DNA of 64,000 nt from JADCRZ01 sp031399065 (lineage in GTDB: Bacteria > Bacteroidota > Bacteroidia > Chitinophagales > Chitinophagaceae): assembly GCA_031399065.1 (NCBI GenBank), contig JANNOM010000023.1, forward strand, positions 1 to 64,000, written 5' to 3'. This document shows positions 17,967 through 25,731 of this stretch, in pieces. How positions within the stretch are numbered: the first letter of the stretch is position 1; each line of letters begins with the position of its first letter. Both the position numbers and the translations under genes were made by a program. Below the pieces are notes generated by a model, which saw only the letters and a program-made list of their open reading frames with translations, was not told the DNA's origin and did no database searches.

Positions 17967-18539
17967 ATGGACATTAAGCTTTACCTGACTGGAGCAATAT
18001 TCCTGGCTGTTTCTGTACTTCCTTCGATGGGGCAGGAACTGCTGGCCAAGCACAATCCGAAAATGGATGTGAATCTGAGTCCCCGCGCGAACCCGCTCAT
18101 TAATCCCGTTTCCAATTCCAGCATCAATCCGAAACTGAACTGGAATATCAATCCCTATCATACTGCCCGGCTTAATCCCATGTACAATGCATCCATCAAC
18201 CCGGCAAGTAACCAAAACTGCAACCCTAATTACAACAGCACGCTTAATCCCATGTACCAGAACAGCCTTCACCCGAGGAACCCGATCTGGAAAGGGCTTT
18301 ACCTGTACGACAGTACCGACGCACTTATCGGCTATATTTCCGTAGCAACGCAGGACGTAATGTTATGTTTTGATGCAAACAGTGAATGGACAGGTTACTT
18401 TGTACGGGCAAATAATAACTTGTATAATTGTTTCGATTTAAAGGGCACCTGTGCAGGTAACTTTTTATGTTACGATTCAAAAGGTGGTTATAATATCTTC
18501 AATAAAAACGGCGATTTTACCGGTAATCACATTAAATAA
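17967..18539 (+). CDS. Exported protein with NP octapeptide repeats
   Basis: A 190-residue protein with a signal peptide (about 1-22, ending SMGQ). Residues 45-100 are seven tandem eight-residue units of the form [I/L/C]-N-P-x-x-N-x-x, such as INPVSNSS, INPKLNWN, LNPMYNAS and CNPNYNST, and an eighth degenerate unit follows. Residues 111-190 form a second series of about four units of some 20 residues, each with an aromatic-FD start and a G-[YN]-[FIH] centre, suggesting beta-hairpins. I do not recognise the family. A secreted solenoid or surface protein is likely. It has a convergent neighbour, msrA, whose stop is seven bases away. Confidence 0.75.
   Translation: MDIKLYLTGAIFLAVSVLPSMGQELLAKHNPKMDVNLSPRANPLINPVSNSSINPKLNWNINPYHTARLNPMYNASINPASNQNCNPNYNSTLNPMYQNSLHPRNPIWKGLYLYDSTDALIGYISVATQDVMLCFDANSEWTGYFVRANNNLYNCFDLKGTCAGNFLCYDSKGGYNIFNKNGDFTGNHIK
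18099..18290 (+). repeat. 24-base coding repeat (octapeptide units)
   Basis: Eight successive 24-base units encode residues 45-108 of the exported repeat protein. The Asn-Pro dipeptide recurs at positions 2-3 of seven units with no insertion between units; the eighth begins LHP. Conservation is clearer in protein than in DNA, so the array is old or under selection rather than a recent expansion. Confidence 0.8.
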
Positions 18540-18545
18540 CCATTT

Positions 18546-19181
18546 TCATAATTTAAAACGTCCTTTGAATTCTTTTTTGAATTCGAGGAAGTCGGGTATA
18601 GATACATTCCGGACGTAAGAATTACCCGAATGATAATAGATGTACTCCTGGTGATACTCCTCTGCAGGATAAAATGCCGTAAACGGAACCACCTGTGTTG
18701 CTATTTTACTTTTATATTTCCCGGCATCCGTCAGTTTTTTTATTGCGGCCTCTATAGCGTTTTTTTCCTTTTCATTTCTATAAAAAGCAACGGAACGGTA
18801 TTCTGTACCTATGTCATTTCCCTGCCTGTTCACCTGAGTAGGATCCTGACTCGCGAAAAATGCGGCTACCAGCTCCTCGTACGAAATTTCTGCAGGATTA
18901 TAATACACCTGCACCGTTTCAGCATGACCTGTTTTTCCGGTACTCACTTTCTCATAATCCGGACTTTTATCCGTACCACCTGCATATCCGGACACCGCAT
19001 CCCTCACACCTTTTAAACTCTGAAATACCAGTTCCGAATGCCAGAAGCAGCCTTCGGCAAACGTAGCCACGGCTTCCGGGCCGTCGACCTTTTTATCACC
19101 CAGTGGAATTTTTATATTCTGCGTTTGTCCGCAGGATACAAATAAAACCAGGGAGACGGTTAGAATGATGATTGATTTCAT
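18546..19181 (-). CDS. msrA: Peptide methionine-S-sulfoxide reductase MsrA, lipoprotein
   Basis: The 211-residue product has the MsrA active site AEGCFWHSE with catalytic Cys45 and the segment GYAGGTDKSPDYEKVS. The N-terminus is an SPII signal peptide with lipobox LFVSC (Cys17), so this MsrA is anchored in the envelope rather than cytosolic. It reduces the S-epimer of methionine sulfoxide. It follows msrB, the molybdopterin enzyme and the cytochrome b gene on the same strand, with 25 bases to msrB, so an envelope methionine-repair operon is likely. Confidence 0.93.
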   Translation of the reverse strand: MKSIIILTVSLVLFVSCGQTQNIKIPLGDKKVDGPEAVATFAEGCFWHSELVFQSLKGVRDAVSGYAGGTDKSPDYEKVSTGKTGHAETVQVYYNPAEISYEELVAAFFASQDPTQVNRQGNDIGTEYRSVAFYRNEKEKNAIEAAIKKLTDAGKYKSKIATQVVPFTAFYPAEEYHQEYIYYHSGNSYVRNVSIPDFLEFKKEFKGRFKL

Positions 19182-19206
19182 AAAAACTGTTTCGTTTAAA
19201 ATGTGA

Positions 19207-19743
19207 TTACTTAGGACTCACCGGTGGTTTGCCGCCTTCCGGAACAAATAATAAAGCCGCTGAATTCATACAATACCGCTTGCCGGTTGGTTGAGGGCCA
19301 TCGTCAAAAACATGCCCCAGGTGAGAACCGCTTTTACTGTCCACCACTTCCCATCTTGTCATACCGCCGCTTTCGTCCTTAATAAGCCTGACCGCGTCCG
19401 GTGTGATGGGTGCGTAGAAGCTGGGCCAGCCCGTACCTGAGTTAAATTTGGTTTCTGAACTAAATACCGGCTGCAGTGATGCCGCAGAGTAATACGTTCC
19501 TTTTTTATAAAAGTGATCATACTTGCCGGTAAAAGCCCGTTCCGTACCCTGCTGCCTTAGTATATAATACTGACCTTCCGTGAGCCGGCTTTTCCATTCC
19601 GCATCATTTAGCTTCATTGGAAACGCATCGTTATGACTAACGGAAGGCGGATCCGGGAACTTGGCATTTCCTGACTGTGCCATTCCACAATGAGAGGCCA
19701 TAAAGGCGAGGGAGACAATCGCTGCAATGAGGTGTTGTTTCAT
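19207..19743 (-). CDS. msrB: Exported methionine-R-sulfoxide reductase MsrB, zinc-less
   Basis: From ATG 19743 the product is 178 residues with an N-terminal signal sequence (a SHC near residue 19 might be a lipobox). The MsrB core is clear: KFNSGTGWPSFYAP, SHLGHVFDDGP and the catalytic Cys158 in RYCMNSAALLF. All four zinc-ligand cysteines of classical MsrB are replaced (Ser86, Ser89, Asp135, Ser138 by alignment). The usual resolving Cys position in SGCGWPSF is Thr. The only other Cys is in the signal region. Reduction must therefore use another partner. An upstream TTG start at 19776 is less likely. Confidence 0.9.
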   Translation of the reverse strand: MKQHLIAAIVSLAFMASHCGMAQSGNAKFPDPPSVSHNDAFPMKLNDAEWKSRLTEGQYYILRQQGTERAFTGKYDHFYKKGTYYSAASLQPVFSSETKFNSGTGWPSFYAPITPDAVRLIKDESGGMTRWEVVDSKSGSHLGHVFDDGPQPTGKRYCMNSAALLFVPEGGKPPVSPK

Positions 19744-19851
19744 TTTAAAATTTTTACTGTTGCCTGTAAGACGCAATTTTTACCAATAACTTACAGGAGT
19801 TAATATACTTTAACATATACGGTAAAGCAAAGTTTAGAGTATGTTAATTTG

Positions 19852-20613
19852 TTAAAGACCGGAATAATAATCATACCCCCGTTCTGCCCAGTAATCTTTT
19901 GGGCGTTCTTTGCTGAATGAAAGCGTACCTATACGCTTTAAACTCTTTATACCATATTTAACAGGTATTATCAGTCGTAACGGATAGCCTTGATTCAACG
20001 GAAGTTCTTTATCGTTCATTTCATAACAAAGCAGCGTTTGCGGGTGAAGGGCACTTGCCATATCTATTCCTACATAATATTGCTGATCCGGCGTTACGAG
20101 GCTGATATATTCCATAGCGGCTTCTTTTTCCAGGTGGTAATAAGATACAAAGTCTATTAACTTTACACCACCCCAATGGGTTACCTGGCTCCAGCCTTCT
20201 ATACATTTAAAATCGAAAATCAGCTCCGTTTTTGGAAGTTTCCTGATATCGGCCATCGTTATCCGTAAAGTATCGCCATTATTCTTCAGCACTTTCAGCC
20301 TCCAGTTAATGGTATCTACCGGCTGCTTCAGACCCACGTTACCATTAACCCTTACATTACGGGCCGCTGCAGATTTGGGATAGGTTTTTACAAGGTTCTT
20401 ATCGCTAAATACTTTACGGAACAGGGTCTCGTTACCATCCAGCACTTTCCGCACCGGCGAACGAAGGCCTGCCGTGGCTCCGGGTTGTTCTTTCGGCGCA
20501 TTATTTAACCATTTCCAGCCCAGTACAAACAGGATGGCTGCCAATATAAAAACGGAAAAGCTAATCAATGTCCGCCTTGTTATTTTTTGTTCAGTTGTTA
20601 GTTCCTTCTTCAT
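19852..20613 (-). CDS. Sulfite oxidase-family molybdopterin oxidoreductase
   Basis: A 253-residue protein with an N-terminal membrane anchor (about residues 14-34) and an oxidoreductase molybdopterin-binding domain (PF00174). The molybdenum-ligating Cys137 is in FDFKCIEGWSQVTHWGG, and RLIIPVKYGIKSLK is a typical cofactor loop. In E. coli the related MsrP reduces periplasmic methionine sulfoxides. The position directly upstream of exported msrB and msrA suggests the same role here, though sulfite or another substrate is not excluded. Its start overlaps the end of the cytochrome b gene by 23 bases. Confidence 0.82.
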   Translation of the reverse strand: MKKELTTEQKITRRTLISFSVFILAAILFVLGWKWLNNAPKEQPGATAGLRSPVRKVLDGNETLFRKVFSDKNLVKTYPKSAAARNVRVNGNVGLKQPVDTINWRLKVLKNNGDTLRITMADIRKLPKTELIFDFKCIEGWSQVTHWGGVKLIDFVSYYHLEKEAAMEYISLVTPDQQYYVGIDMASALHPQTLLCYEMNDKELPLNQGYPLRLIIPVKYGIKSLKRIGTLSFSKERPKDYWAERGYDYYSGL

Positions 20614-21319
20614 TGGAGGGTTTTTGTGTTTGAATCTTTGTCAATGGATTACCGGTGGAAGAGCCGGGGGAATCCACCACTTCGAACCCGGTGATCACGG
20701 AGCGGAAATTATTCCATCCCGCCAGTATCACCTGGATGATATGAACAAGAAAGAAAAGAACATAGCCAATGGTAAGGGCAAAATGTTCCAGCCGGGCGAG
20801 GGAATATCCTCCGCAAAGGTAAACAAGCCAGTTAAACTGTACGGGTTTATGAATAGCCAAACCGGTGATGAGCGATCCCAATCCCATAACGATGATTGCT
20901 GTATAGGCGATGCGCTGTGCGGCATTGTATTTTTTTTGTGGCGGCACCGTTTTACGTATATGCAGATCGTGCAACAGTACCTGCCAGGCTTCTTTAAAAG
21001 ACCGTCTGCCGGGAACCAGCAACCGCCATTCACCGGAAATAATAGTGTATAAAACATAGAGGAATCCATTGATGGCAAAAAGCCACATAAACATAAAGTG
21101 CCAGGACATGCCTTCAGCAAGGCGGAAACTGATTTTAAACGTTTTGTAAAACCATTCCGGAAAAAAAACAAGGAACCTGTTTCCTGCAATCGTTATATGG
21201 TATTCGTCGTTTGCCCAATAAATGAGAATGCCGCTCCATATCATAATGGCAAGTACCGGGAAATTGATCCAGTGGAACCACCTGATAGCAAGTGAATGTT
21301 TTTCTCTGATGTGTTTCAT
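20591..21319 (-). CDS. Di-heme cytochrome b (cytochrome b561/hydrogenase-type)
   Basis: The 242-residue protein has four or five membrane segments and the His pattern of the PF01292 family (RWFHW near residue 15, WHFMFMW, LEHFALT and LVHIIQV), as in cytochrome b subunits of thiosulfate reductase and Ni/Fe hydrogenase. It overlaps the molybdopterin enzyme gene by 23 bases, so it is the probable quinol-to-molybdoenzyme electron donor. The common MsrP partner MsrQ is of another family, so this is a different pairing. The C-terminal tail is polar and low complexity. Confidence 0.8.
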   Translation of the reverse strand: MKHIREKHSLAIRWFHWINFPVLAIMIWSGILIYWANDEYHITIAGNRFLVFFPEWFYKTFKISFRLAEGMSWHFMFMWLFAINGFLYVLYTIISGEWRLLVPGRRSFKEAWQVLLHDLHIRKTVPPQKKYNAAQRIAYTAIIVMGLGSLITGLAIHKPVQFNWLVYLCGGYSLARLEHFALTIGYVLFFLVHIIQVILAGWNNFRSVITGFEVVDSPGSSTGNPLTKIQTQKPSNEEGTNN

Positions 21320-21509
21320 TTACAAGGTAACTTTAGAAATAATTCAGATACCTAAATATATTTGTATTTGTTGTAAAAACCTGACCATTCATTTTCCTGT
21401 CATTTCCAACAGTTTATTGCTTCTGCCGCATTTACCTCTGTTTGGTAGGAAACAGTATAGCGCCGTTAGCTTAAATCCACGTCAACACGGAATGTATCAC
21501 GGCGGCTAT

Positions 21510-24095
21510 CTACTTAAAGAACAACCTGTAGGTCTGCATCCGGTTATGTCCAGCTATGGTATTTAGTTTACCTCCTGGTAGCGGAAGGGTTTCATCGTCC
21601 GTTTCGACATGAGTCACCCTGCTGCCCTTTATGATGGGTGAGAGACCGGTAACGGAGAAAGGTTTATCCGTATCAGCCAGGTTCCATACACGCATAATCA
21701 CTCCACTATCGATCCCCTCTTCGGCCGGCTTCAGGGCCCATACCAATACATTGGGATCGGATACCGATAACAAAGAAAATTTACGGGCATTATAAACCGG
21801 GGCCGATCCGGTTATTTTTTCCGCGATCAGTGGATTCTGATGTTGTAATGAAAACCGCATGGCTTCAGCAGCGGTAAAGCCGGTGGCATGAGGCTTGAGG
21901 GCGAGGAAATTTTCAAAGTATGAATCGCCGTCCTGGTTTACCATCCCAAGGTTGGCGTCTATTTGTCCGGCCGCCAGTACTTTAATTTGAGCCGTGCTAT
22001 CGTCCAGTACTGTCACGGTACTTTTTCCCGCTTTCATAAAATAGGCGTCCCGGTTAGAAAGCACCATTCCGAAACTGGAATCCGACATGTCGGCAAAATG
22101 GTTGAGTGCCAGCCAATCGACCCGGCAAATGCTGTCGGCATAGTGACCGCCGCGGGAAGCAGTCTTTGCTTTTAAAATAGCCCCTGCTTCTTCGTGCCAT
22201 ATCTCTGGCCGCGTCATGTTATATGAAAAGGAATAGGTGACCGGCTTTTCGTCCAGGTTCTGCGTAATATAGTTTTCTATTTCAATGCGGTCGCTTTTCG
22301 CAAACAGGGTAACTTTTGATGTATGTTTAACAGGCTTATAAGTGGACGCTACCAGCGTAATGGAAACAGGGCCTTTGTTCTCCGTTTTGATGGGATCACC
22401 CTCTTGTCCCAGTCCTGCGCCAAGATCATTCAGGTATAATTTATCGGCAGGTTTTACGCATTCCCTGTTATTGAGTTTGTCTTTTAAACCGGTGATCACT
22501 CCCTGAGCGGTAAAACTGATTTTGTAGAACGCATTCTCGATGGTGCTGTCCGTTACAGCCAGGGTACTGCTGCTTTGCGTTACGCCTGGTTTTTTCTTTA
22601 TGTCAAATACTTTATAGCCGAAAGAAGGAATATTATCTGCCCATATCCGCAGGTAGGATTTTCCCTTTTTCTTTATTAACTGGAAGGAAACTTCTTTCTG
22701 ATCCGTTTGATCTGTTACACTGATGGAAGCGGGGCCACTATACAGGTAGTCGCTATAGTCGGACCGTTCCCAGCCTAACGGATTATAAACATAAAACGCC
22801 TCGTTGCCAGTAGCGGATCCGGGAATCATCCGACCCAGTTTTTTAAGTGACTGATGGTACAAGGTATCCACGTAGCTATTGAAATCACCCGCCATTTTAC
22901 GCTGCCAATCAGCTCGCTGTTTACGGGTAATTAATTTACCGTCCGAAGTCCAGTCGTGCTCAAAGTACATGCCGCAGGATAACCAGGCTTTTTCTTTTTG
23001 CTCACTAAGGCCGGTGGCGAACTTTTTATCTTTAAGGGCCACGATAGTGTAAAGGGATTCAGCGGCTCTCAACTTTTCGATGGAACGCTTTACGGAAGCG
23101 GACACTTCTGCCAGCGAAGCAAAGCTGTTTCCCCATTCGGTAGTTCCGTAAGAGATGGTTTCGGAGGGCAGGGAAGCGCCGTACTGTTTCTCGAAGTCCC
23201 TGAAAAAATCCACCTCGTTCGATACGATGATCTCGTAGCTGGAATCCGATTTATCCCTGGCTGCTTTCGGAAAAATATTGGTAAGCGTTTTAAGATCGTC
23301 CCCGCCTTTTCCGAAAGCCGCCGCCATGGTATAAGGATAGTCCGGATTCTGATGCATTAACGCCTTACAGTCTTCGATGGCATTATTGGGATTGTTCGCC
23401 TCCAGGTAGGTACCCAGGAAATAGCGGTACTCCTTTCTTTTGGTTATCATCGAAGGATTGGGAGAATACCATTTCATCAACACCTTCTGACGGTCCAGCC
23501 CTGTATACCAGTATACCTGGTTCTTGCGGTTTTCGAGGCCGGTTACTTTACTTGCGCAGGCACATACGCCTTTCCAGGAGTATTTGGCGCCAGAGCCTGC
23601 CCATAAAGAAGAAAGACCCAGGGGCAGCACCTGGTCCTCCATATTCAGTGCTATGGAAATATCGAGGCCATACCTGCGTTTCAGGTACCCCGCGTAATAC
23701 ATATCACGCAGACTGGCTTCGGCCGGGGCGGCTCCCAGCAGTACGATCATAGAGTTGAGGGGTACGGTAATTTTACCCGCTTTTACCTGTGTTAGTAATT
23801 TATCGAACTGTTCTTTAGTCCGGTATTTTTCATATGTATATATCCAGTAAGAACCGTCGCAATTCCACTTGTTTTGCTGGGCATAGGGGAGATCTGCGGT
23901 GGAATCATTCAGTTTTATATAATAATCGAGCGTTTCCAGGAAAGTGTTTTTATACGTATCCTCATCGCCTGTCCACATGTAATCCGTATGATCATCGGGC
24001 GCGATATAAATTTTTTTTTGCTGACTGTGACAATCGGGTATTGCGATTGCCCAAAAAAAGGTCATCAACAGGGTCGCTAGCGAAATTTTATGCAT
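21510..24095 (-). CDS. Glycoside hydrolase family 38-like exported enzyme
   Basis: An 861-residue protein with a signal peptide (to about CHSQ, residue 25). The N-terminal domain carries APDDHTDYMWT and GLSSLWAGSGAKYSWKG, which resemble the GH38 alpha-mannosidase N-terminal barrel in divergent form. The C-terminal half is beta-rich, as in GH38 enzymes. The textbook GH38 motifs are not exact, so activity is uncertain. It is likely periplasmic or surface-exposed. It is not adjacent to the polysaccharide utilization locus but could act on mannose-containing glycans. Confidence 0.68.
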   Translation of the reverse strand: MHKISLATLLMTFFWAIAIPDCHSQQKKIYIAPDDHTDYMWTGDEDTYKNTFLETLDYYIKLNDSTADLPYAQQNKWNCDGSYWIYTYEKYRTKEQFDKLLTQVKAGKITVPLNSMIVLLGAAPAEASLRDMYYAGYLKRRYGLDISIALNMEDQVLPLGLSSLWAGSGAKYSWKGVCACASKVTGLENRKNQVYWYTGLDRQKVLMKWYSPNPSMITKRKEYRYFLGTYLEANNPNNAIEDCKALMHQNPDYPYTMAAAFGKGGDDLKTLTNIFPKAARDKSDSSYEIIVSNEVDFFRDFEKQYGASLPSETISYGTTEWGNSFASLAEVSASVKRSIEKLRAAESLYTIVALKDKKFATGLSEQKEKAWLSCGMYFEHDWTSDGKLITRKQRADWQRKMAGDFNSYVDTLYHQSLKKLGRMIPGSATGNEAFYVYNPLGWERSDYSDYLYSGPASISVTDQTDQKEVSFQLIKKKGKSYLRIWADNIPSFGYKVFDIKKKPGVTQSSSTLAVTDSTIENAFYKISFTAQGVITGLKDKLNNRECVKPADKLYLNDLGAGLGQEGDPIKTENKGPVSITLVASTYKPVKHTSKVTLFAKSDRIEIENYITQNLDEKPVTYSFSYNMTRPEIWHEEAGAILKAKTASRGGHYADSICRVDWLALNHFADMSDSSFGMVLSNRDAYFMKAGKSTVTVLDDSTAQIKVLAAGQIDANLGMVNQDGDSYFENFLALKPHATGFTAAEAMRFSLQHQNPLIAEKITGSAPVYNARKFSLLSVSDPNVLVWALKPAEEGIDSGVIMRVWNLADTDKPFSVTGLSPIIKGSRVTHVETDDETLPLPGGKLNTIAGHNRMQTYRLFFK

Positions 24096-24426
24096 ATCAC
24101 GGTTTTAAAAATTAGTATACGGCCATTTATGGAACTTTGCCCGTCCAATGATAGCGTATTCTATGAAATTATAAAATACAGTCCGGAAATTTTTTATCTT
24201 CCGGTGCAGATACGGAAACTAAGATCCTGGGATTCTTAATACCTATCGTTTAGTACTTCATTAACCGTTAAAAAAATACACTTAAAATCAGGGATAATTC
24301 CTACCTTTAATCGACTCCCATAAGTTTCACATATATACACAATTCTTATTCAATTTGACGTTTTTGAGTATTCATGTGTCATTTAATGTTCGTTCGGGGA
24401 GTCATTATTTAATGTAAAAAAAGAAT
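24096..24426. other. Divergent intergenic region between the GH38-like gene and a desaturase gene
   Basis: No gene is supported in these 331 AT-rich bases. One inverted repeat is visible: CCGGAA at 24183-24188 with TTCCGG at 24199-24204, around an A/T loop. Both neighbouring genes start outward from here, so promoters are expected, but no clear TAnnTTTG box stands out. Confidence 0.4.
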
Positions 24427-25494
24427 ATGCCATTTTTAGATCATGTATTAGAGCCGCCTTCGTATGGGTGGAAAGACAACCAGGGAAATCTTATTAAGCC
24501 TTCCGCAGGGCAAATATTAACTGAATTCTTTACCCGGCTCAATGTATTTAAAGACCGTAAAAACTGGTTACCCTTTTTTAGCTGGCTGAAAGTGGCGCTG
24601 CTGATTCCTTTCTTTATTGTTTTCCTGATCTATTATCTAAATGTATGGACAGTAACCGCAGCATTTGTATACAGTATGATCATAATGGGTACGCATGGCA
24701 CCATATGGCATCACCGGTATTGCACACACGGAGCTTATAAATTCAGGAATAAATTCTGGCGGTTTTTTACCCAGAACTTGACCATCAATGTGATTCCGGA
24801 AGAGATTTACGTGGTTTCGCATCACGTGCATCATTCTAAAAGCGACCAGCCCGGAGACCCTTATAATGCCGAGGCAGGGTTTCTCTATTGTTTCCTGGCA
24901 GATGTAAACCATCAACCTATCGCAAAAAACCTGAATGAAGGAGATTATAACAGGGTGAAATCGCTTATGAAGCACACGGGTGTAACAGCGAACACCTACC
25001 AGCAATACCAGCGTTGGGGTTCTTACGTTAACCCGGGCAGAGCTATATTGTCCTGGGTACTTAACTGGTCGTTCTGGTACCTTGCTTTTTACCTGCTGGG
25101 TGGCCACGCGCTGGCATGTGCCCTGTTTGGAGCAGCAGGCTTCTGGGCAGTAGGCGTACGCACGTTCAATTACGAAGGGCACGGGAAAGGAGAAGACAAA
25201 CAGCGGGAAGGAATCGATCATAACCAGAAAGATAATTCAGTAAATCAATTATGGCCGGGATTCGTGGCCGGTGAATGGCATAACAATCATCATCTTTTCC
25301 CTAAAAGTGCCCGCAGCGGTTTTAAGCCGCACCAGGTTGACTTTGCCTGGTACTATATCAAATTCATGAGTATAGTGGGCGCCGTTAGTCATTATAAAGA
25401 TTATAAAAAACAATTTTACAATGACTATTATTTGCCCTACCTTAAAACCAAACAACTGAGTCAATCCGGCAAATCGGATGTTTCCTTACCGTGA
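24427..25494 (+). CDS. Acyl-CoA desaturase (delta-9 type)
   Basis: A 355-residue membrane desaturase with the three His boxes of the stearoyl-CoA desaturase class: HRYCTH, HHVHHSKSD and EWHNNHH. Hydrophobic pairs lie around residues 50-80 and 190-230. The enzyme introduces a cis double bond into a fatty acyl chain with O2 and an external electron donor. ATG 24427 is followed by MPFLDHVLEPPSYGW, typical for this branch. The gene stands alone, next to an AT-rich accessory segment downstream. Confidence 0.86.
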   Translation: MPFLDHVLEPPSYGWKDNQGNLIKPSAGQILTEFFTRLNVFKDRKNWLPFFSWLKVALLIPFFIVFLIYYLNVWTVTAAFVYSMIIMGTHGTIWHHRYCTHGAYKFRNKFWRFFTQNLTINVIPEEIYVVSHHVHHSKSDQPGDPYNAEAGFLYCFLADVNHQPIAKNLNEGDYNRVKSLMKHTGVTANTYQQYQRWGSYVNPGRAILSWVLNWSFWYLAFYLLGGHALACALFGAAGFWAVGVRTFNYEGHGKGEDKQREGIDHNQKDNSVNQLWPGFVAGEWHNNHHLFPKSARSGFKPHQVDFAWYYIKFMSIVGAVSHYKDYKKQFYNDYYLPYLKTKQLSQSGKSDVSLP

Positions 25495-25597
25495 CATGAT
25501 TATCACGCTTCCTTACCATGATAAGATTGCACCAGAATATATTGAAGCTTCTTACATTGGTATTTAGTTTGCCGATGGAAATAAAGGCACAATACCC

Positions 25598-25610
25598 GCC
25601 GACATTTTAT
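25598..25610. repeat. Left copy of a 13-base near-direct repeat flanking the AT-rich segment
   Basis: GCCGACATTTTAT here recurs as GCCGACATTCTAT at 28423-28435 (12 of 13 identical, same orientation). The two copies bracket the AT-rich receptor segment and may mark its junctions. Confidence 0.4.
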
Positions 25611-25649
25611 GCTTAAAAGCAACTCTGTAAAGCATATCATTAAATTAGT

Positions 25650-25698
25650 ATTTAAAAAATTAGAGTCTGCAATGTATTTTACTACTTGCAAACTCTAA
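25650..25698 (-). terminator. Terminator of the TonB-dependent receptor gene
   Basis: Arms 25660-25672 and 25686-25698 pair at 12 of 13 positions. On the minus strand the hairpin is followed by a run of six T. It lies about 33 bases after the receptor stop codon. Confidence 0.75.
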
Positions 25699-25731
25699 AT
25701 TAAACAAAACTAAACATGAGATATCCCATTC

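Noticed and set aside
21510..24095. GH38-like gene considered as part of the polysaccharide utilization locus
   Set aside because: It is over 15 kb from the locus with unrelated operons and tRNA genes between; a functional link is possible but not supported by position.
25486..25517. Short direct repeat CTTACC(G/A)TGA at the end of the desaturase gene
   Set aside because: Two imperfect copies only, overlapping the stop codon; too short to distinguish from chance.
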